Shown here: positions 41,509 through 50,074 of the stretch, piece after piece
Numbering within the stretch: position 1 is the first letter of the stretch
How the letters are laid out: each line of letters starts with the position of its first letter
Source of the DNA: Janthinobacterium sp. 67
GTDB taxonomy: Bacteria > Pseudomonadota > Gammaproteobacteria > Burkholderiales > Burkholderiaceae_D
Assembly: GCF_002797895.1 (NCBI RefSeq)
Contig: NZ_PGES01000001.1
Location: 6,014,001-6,078,000 of the forward strand
Reading direction: 5' to 3'
Length of the DNA: 64,000 nucleotides
Notes under the pieces: model-generated
Databases searched by the model: none
What the model was told of the DNA's origin: nothing
Seen by the model: the letters and a program-made list of their open reading frames with translations, nothing else
Position numbers and translations under genes: made by a program

Positions 41509-43622
41509 AAGGTAAGGTTTTACTGATGGGCTGCCTGCTGGCCAGTCCGGTCTTCGCCGAGACTGTCCTGACGCCGGCCCAGGTGCAGGCCGCCTACCGC
41601 AGTTCGGAAGCGCAGTTGCTGGACCGCAGCGGCGCACCGCTGCAATCCTTGCGCGTGGACATGAAAGTGCGGCGTCTGCCGTGGGTGCCGCTGGCCGACA
41701 TCTCGCCTGCCGTGCAGCAGGCCGTGCTGCTGGCGGAAGACCAGCGCTTCATGCGCCATGGCGGCGTGGATGTGTCCGCGTTGGCCACGGCCGCCTGGGA
41801 CAACCTGTTTTCCAAGAAAGCCCGGGGCGCGTCGACCATCACCATGCAGCTGGCGGGCCAGCTGGACGCGGACTTGCAGGCGTCGTCGGGAGGACGCAGC
41901 CTGCGCCAGAAATGGGACCAGATGCGCGCGGCGCAAGCCATCGAGGACAGCTGGAGCAAGGGGCAGATTTTCGAAGCGTATTTGAATCTCGTGTCGTTCC
42001 GCGGCGAGCTGCAAGGCATCGCCTCCGCCTCGTACAGCCTGTTCGGCAAGGCGCCGTCCGGCCTGAACCAGACGGACGCCATCATTCTGGCCAGCCTCGT
42101 GCGCGCGCCGAACGCGGCGCCGGCCATCGTGTCGCGCCGCGCCTGCGCGCTGGCGAAAGAGTGGCGCATGGACAGCAGTTGCCAGCTGATCGGCCAGCGC
42201 GTGCAGACGGCCCTGCAGCGCAATGCGTTGTATGCGGAACTGGCGCCGGCGCCGCAAGTGGCGCAGCAACTGCTGAAACAGCCGGGCGCGCAGGTCGCCA
42301 GCACGCTCGATGGTCCCCTGCAGCGCTTCGCGCAGGAAAACTTGCGCCAGCAATTGGGCTCCTTGCGCGAGCGCAATGTCAACGATGGCGCCATCATCGT
42401 GCTGGACAACCGCAGCGGCGAGATTCTCGCGTATGTCGGCAATGCGGGGGGCAGCCACGTCGATGGCGTGACGGCCCTGCGCCAGGCGGGATCGACATTA
42501 AAACCGTTCTTGTATGAACTGGCTATCGAGCGCCGGCTGATGACGGCCGCGTCCGTCATGGACGACTCGCCGCTCGACGTCGCCACGGCGTCCGGCATGT
42601 ATGCGCCGCAAAACTACGACCGCAATTTCAAGGGTTACGTCAGCGCCCGCACCAGCCTGGCCAGTTCCCTCAACATTCCCGCCGTGCGCACGGTGCTGCT
42701 GACGGGACAGGATGGCTTTTACAACCGTCTCAAGGAAGTGGGCCTGTCCAGCCTGACGGAACCGGCCGAATACTACGGCCCGTCGCTGGCGCTGGGCTCG
42801 TCCGAAGTGACCTTGCTGGAACTGGCCAACGCCTATCGCGCGCTGGCCAATGGCGGGCTGTACAGCATTGCCAGCCTGCAGCCGGGACAGGCTGGCAAGG
42901 ATAAACGCCGCGTGATGGAGCCGGGCGCCGCCTTCATCGTGGGCGACATCCTGGCCGACCGCGCCGCGCGCAGCATGACGTTTGGCTTGCGCAATGAGCT
43001 GGGGACGAATTTCTGGAGCGCCGTCAAGACGGGCACGAGCAAGGACATGCGCGACAACTGGTGCATGGGCTATTCGGCGCGCTACACGGTGGGCGTGTGG
43101 GTGGGCAACTTTGACGGCAAGCCCATGTGGGACGTGTCGGGCGTGACGGGCGCCGCGCCCGTGTGGCGCGACGTGATGGATTACCTGCACAAGAACGTTC
43201 CCAGCCATGCCCCGAAAGCGCCGCCAGGCGTACTGCAGCAGATGGTGGCGTACCAGCCCGCGCTGGAATCGCCGCGCCGCGAATGGTTTATTGCCGGCAC
43301 GGAAAGCCCCGTCATCGCCGTGCTGGGCGACACGGTGAAGCCGCCCGCCATCGTGTATCCGGCCGAGGACAGCATCCTCGCCATCGACCCCGACATCCCG
43401 CCCGCCCTGCAGCGCGTGTTCTTCCAGGCGCAAGGCAGCCACGGCTTGCGCTGGGTGCTCGACGGCAAGGACCTGGGCGGCGCGGCGGAAAGCATCAGCT
43501 GGCGCCCCGTGCCGGGCAAGCACGCGCTGGCCCTCGTCGATGATGCTGGAAAAACTGTGGCCAAGGTGGCGTTCCAGGTGCGGGGGAATGCGCTGGCGCA
43601 GCTTGCCGCACACGATAAATAA
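41505..43622 (+). CDS. pbpC: penicillin-binding protein 1C
   Basis: A 705-aa bifunctional class A PBP. The start is GTG at 41505, overlapping the A2M stop (gTGA). After a signal-anchor-like N-terminus comes a GT51 transglycosylase domain (EDQRFMRHGGVD; KARGASTITMQLA). The transpeptidase domain has SxxK as STLK at residues 330-333, SLN in SSLNIPAV and KTGTS at 508-512. A C-terminal PBP1C-specific domain (BiPBP_C) is present. Slightly shorter than E. coli PBP1C (about 770). Linkage to A2M is the usual arrangement. It ends directly against the convergent tla3-like gene. Confidence 0.94.
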   Translation: MKGKVLLMGCLLASPVFAETVLTPAQVQAAYRSSEAQLLDRSGAPLQSLRVDMKVRRLPWVPLADISPAVQQAVLLAEDQRFMRHGGVDVSALATAAWDNLFSKKARGASTITMQLAGQLDADLQASSGGRSLRQKWDQMRAAQAIEDSWSKGQIFEAYLNLVSFRGELQGIASASYSLFGKAPSGLNQTDAIILASLVRAPNAAPAIVSRRACALAKEWRMDSSCQLIGQRVQTALQRNALYAELAPAPQVAQQLLKQPGAQVASTLDGPLQRFAQENLRQQLGSLRERNVNDGAIIVLDNRSGEILAYVGNAGGSHVDGVTALRQAGSTLKPFLYELAIERRLMTAASVMDDSPLDVATASGMYAPQNYDRNFKGYVSARTSLASSLNIPAVRTVLLTGQDGFYNRLKEVGLSSLTEPAEYYGPSLALGSSEVTLLELANAYRALANGGLYSIASLQPGQAGKDKRRVMEPGAAFIVGDILADRAARSMTFGLRNELGTNFWSAVKTGTSKDMRDNWCMGYSARYTVGVWVGNFDGKPMWDVSGVTGAAPVWRDVMDYLHKNVPSHAPKAPPGVLQQMVAYQPALESPRREWFIAGTESPVIAVLGDTVKPPAIVYPAEDSILAIDPDIPPALQRVFFQAQGSHGLRWVLDGKDLGGAAESISWRPVPGKHALALVDDAGKTVAKVAFQVRGNALAQLAAHDK

Positions 43623-45356
43623 TCAGTTCGATGGATAATTCGCCGGGTCGATGGCCGGCGTGACGTAGTGCCGCAATACATCGCCGCCGTGCGGATGTTT
43701 TTGCGTGCGGCGTTTTTCTTCCGACGGCGGGCTGACCAGGACGATGGTCGCTTCCTCGTTGTTGCGCAAGTTCACCACGGCGCTGACCCCGCCATCGCGG
43801 TAGCTGCCCATCACGCCGATGGCCATCTGCACGAACAGGGTGGCCGCGCCCGTATTGCCCAGGCGCTGGTCGGTATCGATCCATTGCGCCGTGTTGCCGC
43901 TGTCGAGTTCCGTGCCGCCATCTTCCGCATGTTTCAGCACGGTCTTGTGCAATGCAAGCAGCTGCGCCTGATTGCCGCCGGTGGCAGCGATCAGGCGCGT
44001 CGGCGCGGCGGGACGCTCGGTTTCCGGCAAGCTGCGCAAGGCTTCTTGCCAGCCTGCCTGCAACGCTTGCTCGCGCTGGTCGCGTCGCGTGAGCGGCTTG
44101 CCGTGTTCATCCTTCATCCTGACAAACGTGGGCCTGTGGATGAAGCCGAAGGTGGGCAGGCGGTCCAGCTGCGCCAGCTGCTCCTTGTTGAACGGCAGGG
44201 GAAACCAGGGCGTGGGTTGCCAGTCTTTTGGTGGGTGATACGTTTTGTGCTCGAGTCTGTCGACCATGCTGAAAGTGCCGGTGTCACGGATGTCGGGGCG
44301 CTGCGCGAATTGCGCGGCCACGGGGAGCCATTCGGCGATGCTGGGCTGGCGCCGGGTGATGGCTGTCGGATCGGTTTCCAGGTGTGCCTGCGGCACTGTT
44401 CCCATCAACTCATAGTACGCCAGATACAGCCGCCGGGCTACACCGTAGGTATTCAAATCATCGACGCTGTCTTCTGGCGGGGCGTCCTCGTAAGCGAACT
44501 TTCGCACGGCGTCGATGCGTTCACGACGCGCCAGCACGAAGAGGGCGGAGGCGTCGGGCATTTCGGGGATGTAGTAGCCGTCTTTGAGCAATTCGGGAGT
44601 GTTGGGACTGCGATTGATATCGCGCGATTCCATGCCATCATGCGAATTCAAGATGATGTATGGTACGTCAGGATGGGCGTCAAAAAATGCGAAAACATTT
44701 TCTAGAATATGCTCTGGGTGTTCTTCGAAGCGTCGTGGTCCCGCCACAAATAGGTGCCAGTGCATGCCGGAAGAGGCGGTGCTGCCTGCCAGACCCATAA
44801 TGGGCGAGTGTGGTGTATCTTGCAGCGCAGGATCTGCAATGGGGCCTTCGGCGTTAAATATGGGTACGGCAAAATACATTGGCGTATTCAGCGCGCCATT
44901 TTCGAGTGAGTCGCCTGCACGCCCCCCACTGGTGCCTGCTTTGTCCAGGCTGCTCCATGGATATTTCTTCTTATCTTGTTCGCGGATGCTGGTATAAGCG
45001 TTTCCAGTTTGTAGGGCTTCCCAAAGCTTGCCCTGGCGATACCTGTCCAAGGTGACGCCGAGGCCGATGACTTCCAGTACATACTCGCGTTTCTCTTGCT
45101 CGGTGGGTGTCGCCAGTTGCACTTGTGGTTTTGCGACGGCCACAGGCTTGGACGAATGCAGCCAGCGAGAACCGAGCAATGTGGCAGCTACAACGGGTGG
45201 GATGAGCAATAGCCATTGCAGGTACCACCATATTTTGCTGCTCATTGTGGGCTCCAATAAGAAAGGTGATGGATTGATCAGCAAAGACCCAAGCACTGTC
45301 AGGACGATGAGGGCTGCACCGAGTGGATATCGCAACCGTGGAAATTTGCTTTTCAT
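43623..45356 (-). CDS. tla3: DUF2875 protein, Tla3-like T6SS effector adaptor
   Basis: A 577-aa protein with two N-terminal hydrophobic helices (YPLGAALIVLTVLGSLLI; WWYLQWLLLIPPVVAATLL) and a long soluble part: the DUF2875 pattern, with YVLEVIGLGVTLDRYRQ, SSGMHWHLFVAGPRRFEEHPEHI and GYYIPEMPDASALFVLARRERID. The P. aeruginosa homologue Tla3 is the adaptor that loads phospholipase Tle3 on VgrG2b. Its ATG overlaps the stop of the tle3-like gene (ATGA), strongly supporting that role here. The first third is visibly less GC-rich than the neighbours. The stop is immediately adjacent to pbpC's. Confidence 0.8.
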   Translation of the reverse strand: MKSKFPRLRYPLGAALIVLTVLGSLLINPSPFLLEPTMSSKIWWYLQWLLLIPPVVAATLLGSRWLHSSKPVAVAKPQVQLATPTEQEKREYVLEVIGLGVTLDRYRQGKLWEALQTGNAYTSIREQDKKKYPWSSLDKAGTSGGRAGDSLENGALNTPMYFAVPIFNAEGPIADPALQDTPHSPIMGLAGSTASSGMHWHLFVAGPRRFEEHPEHILENVFAFFDAHPDVPYIILNSHDGMESRDINRSPNTPELLKDGYYIPEMPDASALFVLARRERIDAVRKFAYEDAPPEDSVDDLNTYGVARRLYLAYYELMGTVPQAHLETDPTAITRRQPSIAEWLPVAAQFAQRPDIRDTGTFSMVDRLEHKTYHPPKDWQPTPWFPLPFNKEQLAQLDRLPTFGFIHRPTFVRMKDEHGKPLTRRDQREQALQAGWQEALRSLPETERPAAPTRLIAATGGNQAQLLALHKTVLKHAEDGGTELDSGNTAQWIDTDQRLGNTGAATLFVQMAIGVMGSYRDGGVSAVVNLRNNEEATIVLVSPPSEEKRRTQKHPHGGDVLRHYVTPAIDPANYPSN

Positions 45357-47668
45357 TTTGGGATATCGTCGCTTGGCTTGTGGACGACTGGCGTGATGAC
45401 CGATTCGGTGCGCCTGCCGTTGACTATTTCACATACAACGGTGGAAGGCAGGCCCGCATGTAAGGCAGGAATGCAAGCGGGAAGCTCCCCTGAACTGTAA
45501 TAGCGCGCATTACCTACGATGATCGCTTTACGTGCCGCCGGTTCGACAGACAAGTAGACTGCGAAATTTTTTGCAAAGGTATCCCATTTCAATATGGATG
45601 GGCGCGGTATTTTGTCATCTGTTTTCAACCGCCAATCCGCCACCGCACACAAATACTGGTAAAACTTCGGATCGCTGCTCGCCTTGCCCCCGCCGATGGC
45701 CACGTCATACGCCGTCACGTTGCGATGATTCTCTGCGTTGCCGATGATGGCCCCGTGGAAGGATTTGGGGCTGACCTCGTTCTGCCAGCGCTTGCGAGCC
45801 TCGTTCGGGGTTTCTTCGCGGTTCACAAGCAGCTTGTCGCCGCCACCCGGATGGCGCGAGACGCGGTCGATTTTGCATTGGTCGCCCGCTTCCTTGCCCA
45901 GGTTCAAGGCCTTTTCCACCTGATCGCGCTCGCCAGCGCCGAACATGCCGGCGCCGTATTCGGGGATGCGGTGCTTTAGCGGCCGCGGGTCGGCGATGAT
46001 TTCCTGTTTGCGCATCCGCAAACCTTTCTTGCTGGTCACTGCGATGGCCGCGTCGATCGGATCGACTTCCTCGCACGGTCCCTGCTGGCTGCGCGGCAGC
46101 TTGGCCTGGTCGGAATCCTTGGGGAATTGCGCCGGGCGGATCTCGCCGCCGTCCAGCACGGCTTTCATGGGCACGCGCAGCGCTTCGCCATTGATCGTGC
46201 GCAAGCCTTCGCGGCGACTCGCTTCCGTGGAAAAGATATTCCATTTGCCGGGTTTGACGGGCGGCCATGGCACCTCGTCATGGTTGCCACGGTGGCCCCG
46301 GTTGGCGCCGGCTACGTGGGCATGGTCGTCCTCGCCTTCCAGCCTCAGTGCGAAGTCGTGCGGCGGCTGGCCCACCAGCACAGGCCCATTGTTTTTGCCA
46401 GCGGCGTCAAGGCGTTGCTTGTTGGTAAAGACGCGCTGGTAAAATCCCTTACCCAGTTCCGCCAGCGGCTGTCGGTGCTGGGATTCCTTGTCCCAGTAGG
46501 TGGGGCCATCACCCCAGATGCTTTTGTCCGTCTTGCCCTTGGTTTTGGACAGGCCATGACCGTCGATGTGGTCGGGTATGCCCTGCCAGCCGATGCCTTG
46601 CATATTATCCAGTGCCACCGTCATGTCTTCAGGACAAAAGTACAGGTAGACCTTGCCCCGGTTGTCGCGGTCCGCTTCCGCGCGCCATGCCGCGCCCGCC
46701 ATGCCATGGCAGACGGTGTGATCCTGGATGTGCGCAAAGGCGGGTGTGGCGTGCTTTTTTGCCACTACGCCCTGGACGATCTGCGCCAGGGTTTGCAGGC
46801 GCGCATGCAGGGTCTGGCGGTTGTCGATGGCGTCGTACTGGCTTTCCATTGCCGCATCCCTGCCGCCGCCAAAGATGCGGCTCGATTCCGCCGCGCCGAA
46901 AAACATGGTCGTGTCTTCCACCAGGCTGTAGGGCGGATGCGTGAGGATCAGGGTGTCGGCAGGCCGCTTGCCTTCGTCGAGCAGAAAGGCTTGGGCCAGC
47001 AGCGAGATCAGGCATCCCTGGCTGTGCGCGACGATGGAGACCACATCGTTGCTGTCGTAATCGCGGATCATGGCGATGAGGGCCGCCAGGCGCTTGGCGG
47101 CCAGCACCATGTACATGCGCCCCGGCGCCGTCTTCAAAGGGCGCACGGGGTCGCCGCCCACATCGTAGGGTGAAAACAGTCCCTTGTTCCACATGTCGGG
47201 CAGGGTGTTGGTGGCGTTGCCGAACGGGCCGCCATTCTTCGACATGTCCTTGTCCAGGCGGTTGCCGTAGCGGTCCGTGTTCTGTCCGTTGACCACTTTG
47301 CAGGCGTTGCCTTGTTCGCGAAAGCCCCAGTAAAAGGGGATCACGGGGCTGTACGTCGCGTCATCAGGCTGGCGCTTGAAAAAGATGGCGTCCGGATCGG
47401 CTATGGTTTCATGCTTGTCGGACTCCTGCGGCAGGCGGTAGGCGGCCGGGGTGAACACATGGCCGCCTCCGTACATGCGCGCATCAAGGCCTTGGCACAG
47501 CCCTTTTTCCACGGCACTGAAACTGGTGCCGACGTCGTTCACGCCATGGATGACGATGACGTTGCCGGGCAGTTCAGGCCGGATGCGCACGATGGCGTCG
47601 TTGAGGCGGCCGCAATGGAGCAGGGCGGTACTCTTGCCGCTGGTGTAGGGAAGTTTGGGATACGCCAT
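45353..47668 (-). CDS. tle3: Tle3-like T6SS phospholipase effector
   Basis: A 771-aa protein with an alpha/beta-hydrolase core: NVIVIHGVND near residue 36 and nucleophile elbow AHSQG at 214-218 (Ser216 in VAHSQGCLIS). A strand/Asp region follows (ADTLILTHPPYSL) and then a long C-terminal part consistent with DUF3274. There is no signal peptide, as expected for a T6SS cargo delivered into a target periplasm. In P. aeruginosa the locus order is vgrG2b, tli3, tle3, tla3; here tle3-tla3 is preserved but no VgrG or lipoprotein immunity gene is adjacent within the window. Family assignment is from architecture and neighbour, so moderate to high. Confidence 0.8.
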   Translation of the reverse strand: MAYPKLPYTSGKSTALLHCGRLNDAIVRIRPELPGNVIVIHGVNDVGTSFSAVEKGLCQGLDARMYGGGHVFTPAAYRLPQESDKHETIADPDAIFFKRQPDDATYSPVIPFYWGFREQGNACKVVNGQNTDRYGNRLDKDMSKNGGPFGNATNTLPDMWNKGLFSPYDVGGDPVRPLKTAPGRMYMVLAAKRLAALIAMIRDYDSNDVVSIVAHSQGCLISLLAQAFLLDEGKRPADTLILTHPPYSLVEDTTMFFGAAESSRIFGGGRDAAMESQYDAIDNRQTLHARLQTLAQIVQGVVAKKHATPAFAHIQDHTVCHGMAGAAWRAEADRDNRGKVYLYFCPEDMTVALDNMQGIGWQGIPDHIDGHGLSKTKGKTDKSIWGDGPTYWDKESQHRQPLAELGKGFYQRVFTNKQRLDAAGKNNGPVLVGQPPHDFALRLEGEDDHAHVAGANRGHRGNHDEVPWPPVKPGKWNIFSTEASRREGLRTINGEALRVPMKAVLDGGEIRPAQFPKDSDQAKLPRSQQGPCEEVDPIDAAIAVTSKKGLRMRKQEIIADPRPLKHRIPEYGAGMFGAGERDQVEKALNLGKEAGDQCKIDRVSRHPGGGDKLLVNREETPNEARKRWQNEVSPKSFHGAIIGNAENHRNVTAYDVAIGGGKASSDPKFYQYLCAVADWRLKTDDKIPRPSILKWDTFAKNFAVYLSVEPAARKAIIVGNARYYSSGELPACIPALHAGLPSTVVCEIVNGRRTESVITPVVHKPSDDIPK

Positions 47669-47723
47669 CGCCGCTCCATGCTGACCAGACAGTTCAGTGT
47701 AGAGGAGTGGGACGGCAGATTAA

Positions 47724-47737
47724 TTGCGTTTACGCAA
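47724..47737. promoter_or_regulatory. 14-bp perfect palindrome upstream of tle3-like gene
   Basis: TTGCGT-TT-ACGCAA lies 56-69 bases upstream of the tle3-like start, a plausible operator position. It lies in the short gap between the interrupted gene and tle3. No known regulator is assigned. Confidence 0.35.
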
Positions 47738-47759
47738 GCATTGCGGAGAGAAGGCCGTC

Positions 47760-48440
47760 TTATGGCGCGCTGATAATGTTCGTCAGCGCAATCCGATACG
47801 CGGGCTGCACCTCGCCATTCTTGTCCAGCTTGTCCGTCATGATCACGCCGAAACCCTGCGCTTACCATACGTATTCGCCGCTTTTTCCTTTGCTTTTTCC
47901 GCCCACGTCGCGCAGTTCGAACTTGCAGGCGTCGGGGAAGCGGCGGCCGCCCAGCTCCAGGCGTTCCCAGCCGAGGAAGGTGATGGAGAAGTTGCGCTCG
48001 TCCGTGCGCGTGGAGGTGGTGATCTTGTCGGACTGGCCCGCCAGCGGGTAGTGGGTGCTCGTTTGCGTGTCCGAAAATTGCACGCGCACTTCCTGGCCGG
48101 GGCGCATGTTGGCGGGGATGGCGGACTGCGGCGTGTAGACGTTCTTGCTGCGCACGGTGCCGTCTTCATTGTAGTGGACGTTGCCCGTCAGGAATACCTG
48201 GCCATCGCGGATGTCCTGGTAGGACGTGGCCAGCAGCACGCCGCCGTTGAGGATCAGCTGCGTGCCCTTCTGTTTCTTGCCTTCAAAGTTTTCCTCGACA
48301 TTGACTTGCGCATCGCCATTGTTCTTGCTGAACTTGATGCCCGTCGTCAATTCCATGCACTCGCCCACCGTGGGCGCCGCCCGTACGCTCGCGGCCGCCA
48401 AAACGCCTGCTGCCATCATCCCGAACCATGCTGCTTTCAT
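47760..48440 (-). pseudogene. secreted protein gene interrupted by an in-frame TAA
   Basis: Read from the ATG at 48440 (AGGAAGAC upstream), the frame encodes a signal peptide (AAWFGMMAAGVLAAASVRA) and a beta-rich domain of 192 residues ending GEYVW at the TAA 47864-47862. The same frame then continues with normal codon use for 33 residues, beginning AQGFGVIMTDKLDKNGE, to a second TAA at 47760-47762. W-[stop]-AQGFG fits the WYAxGxG motif of this kind of periplasmic beta protein with Tyr (TAC/TAT) replaced by TAA. It is therefore probably a nonsense-mutated gene of 226 codons, or a truncated protein losing the last strands. It lies upstream of tle3 on the same strand and is a candidate, unproven, immunity gene. 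Confidence 0.65.
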
Positions 48441-48509
48441 TGTCTTCCTGGCTATCTTGTAAAGGCGCGATGATAGCGTGCCTGGAAGCAAGGTGGCGCA
48501 GTGCTGAAC

Positions 48510-48839
48510 TTATTTGGTGGGGGCGACGGGGATGCTGGGGACCGCTGGCGTCGACGCTGGCGGCTCGGTAGGCGCGCCGCTGTGTGGCTTGTTCCCGTGA
48601 TTGGCCGTCGGTTTTCCGCGCCGAGTGCGTTTGTCCGTGCGGGTCTTGGCGGGCTTGGCGTCGTGGACCAGCTTGCCTTTGTTGTCGAGCTTGTCGGAGG
48701 CATCCGATTGCTGGCCCGGATCGTTGGCATTGTTGGTGTGGTTGCCCGTCTGGTTGACGTTCGTCGTCGACTGGGCTTGCACCCAGGCGCCGCCGATGGT
48801 CATCAGGATGGCTGCCAGCAAGAGAGCGGGAGTTTTCAT
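48510..48839 (-). CDS. low-complexity secreted protein, Asn/Thr and Lys/Arg rich
   Basis: A 109-aa protein with a signal peptide (TPALLLAAILMTIGGAWVQAQ), an Asn/Thr-rich stretch, a basic stretch (KPAKTRTDKRTRRGKPT) and a proline-rich tail. It is disordered in appearance, and no family is recognised. It shares its layout (signal ending QAQST, polar low complexity, basic cluster) with the gene at 49494-49958, two genes upstream. Start chosen for the signal peptide. Confidence 0.6.
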   Translation of the reverse strand: MKTPALLLAAILMTIGGAWVQAQSTTNVNQTGNHTNNANDPGQQSDASDKLDNKGKLVHDAKPAKTRTDKRTRRGKPTANHGNKPHSGAPTEPPASTPAVPSIPVAPTK

Positions 48840-48953
48840 GGTGCGTGTCCTGTGTCAAAGTTGGGAGTTGCTGTCGAGGCTAGATTGTCACATGCGTGTC
48901 GCCGTTTCCAAGTAGGAATATGCCGCATGCGCGTGTGAGCATATTGCCAGTGT

Positions 48954-49466
48954 TTAAGCCTGTTGACCCGCACGCAAGCGCAGGCGCCGCGCGCTCAAGC
49001 CATCGCGCACGCACCATGCCAGCGAGATGGCACCCATGGCGGCCAGCCACTGGCCAGCTGCGCTGGGCGGCAGGGCTTGCATGGCGGTCGGCAGGGCAAG
49101 CCAGCCGGGCAGCGCTTGCAACAGCAAGGTGGCGATCACGCCCAGGTTAATGAACAGCAGGACGTGCAAGATGCGTTCTGGCACGGGCAAGCGGCGCGTG
49201 TCGCCTTCGACCACGGTGTCGCGCAGCGAGACCAGTATCTCCGCCAGCAGCAATGCCACGGGCCACCAGGCCAGCCAGCCATGCCAGCTGAACAGGCCCA
49301 GCGAGGGAAACAGCAGGCCGAAGATGGCTTCGCGCGCGCTGTGCAGGCGCTGCTCGGCGGCCGCGCCCGGACGCGACGGCAGCCGCACGAGCAGCTCGTG
49401 GTTGAGGATGACGTCGGCCCCGCCCAGCAGGCCGTGCAACAGCAGCGCGACCTGCAGCGCCGTCAT
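48954..49466 (-). CDS. four-helix membrane protein, unknown
   Basis: A 170-aa protein with about four hydrophobic helices (LQVALLLHGLLGGADVIL; AIFGLLFPSLGLFSW; ILHVLLFINLGVIATLLL; WLAAMGAISLAWCV). Conserved-looking polar residues lie between them (LNHELLVRLPSRPGA; LVSLRDTVVEGDTRRLPVPERI). The pattern looks like a real, conserved integral membrane family, but I cannot name it. The start ATG at 49466 overlaps a region 27 bases downstream of the neighbouring low-complexity gene. Confidence 0.7.
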   Translation of the reverse strand: MTALQVALLLHGLLGGADVILNHELLVRLPSRPGAAAEQRLHSAREAIFGLLFPSLGLFSWHGWLAWWPVALLLAEILVSLRDTVVEGDTRRLPVPERILHVLLFINLGVIATLLLQALPGWLALPTAMQALPPSAAGQWLAAMGAISLAWCVRDGLSARRLRLRAGQQA

Positions 49467-49493
49467 GGCCGTCCCGTGCCGCGTTGGCGGCGC

Positions 49494-49958
49494 TTAGCGG
49501 CCGGGCTGGCGCGGCGGCACCACGCCCGTGTTGCCCGTGGTGCCGGAATTGCCGCTGTTGCCGCTGTTGCCGGTGTTGCCCGACGTGCCAGAGGTGCCGC
49601 TATTGCCGGAAGTCCCCGACGTGCCTGTGCCGCCCGTGTTGCCGTTCATGTTCTGCGTGCCGCTGCGCGCGGCGTTGCCTGCGGACTGGCCGGCGCTGCC
49701 CGGGGCGCCGCCGCCCGAGTTGCTGCCGCTGGTCGATTGTCCCGTGTCGTGGCTGCGCGATTTGTCCGATTTCTTGTGCTGTTTCTTGCCATGTTTGCGC
49801 GTCGTCGTCGTGTCGTCTTGCGATGTATTTTGCTGGGCGGACGTACCGGTGTTGCCAGTGCTGCCCGTGGTATTGCCGGTGCCCGTCGATTGCGCCTGTG
49901 CCAGGGCGCTTGCACTACCGAACAGCAGGATGGCCAGCATCAATGCGGATGGTTTCAT
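49494..49958 (-). CDS. Gly/Ser/Thr/Asn repeat secreted protein
   Basis: A 154-aa protein with a signal peptide (SALMLAILLFGSASALAQAQ). A Thr/Gly/Asn segment is followed by a basic cluster (RKHGKKQHKKSDKSR), and then an array of GTSGTSGNSG-like triplets to a VVPPRQPGR tail. The DNA repeat is a degenerate 9-bp unit at about 49530-49640. GAAGGAG precedes the ATG. Likely a disordered, cell-surface or periplasmic protein. Confidence 0.65.
   Translation of the reverse strand: MKPSALMLAILLFGSASALAQAQSTGTGNTTGSTGNTGTSAQQNTSQDDTTTTRKHGKKQHKKSDKSRSHDTGQSTSGSNSGGGAPGSAGQSAGNAARSGTQNMNGNTGGTGTSGTSGNSGTSGTSGNTGNSGNSGNSGTTGNTGVVPPRQPGR
49530..49640. repeat. degenerate 9-bp tandem repeat inside the Gly/Ser/Thr/Asn gene
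   Basis: Repeating gttgccgct/ggtgttgcc-like units encode the GNSG/GTSG triplet array on the minus strand. Copies differ at third positions. Confidence 0.6.
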
Positions 49959-50074
49959 GGGAACTCCTTCTCGTGGCAGGAAATGGAGTCACGATTCTGG
50001 CACGCGCGGGCAGGGCGGCAAGTAGGAGCGCGCCGCCTGCTGCTGTGGGGGCATGGCTGGTCGCGGCGCAGGCG

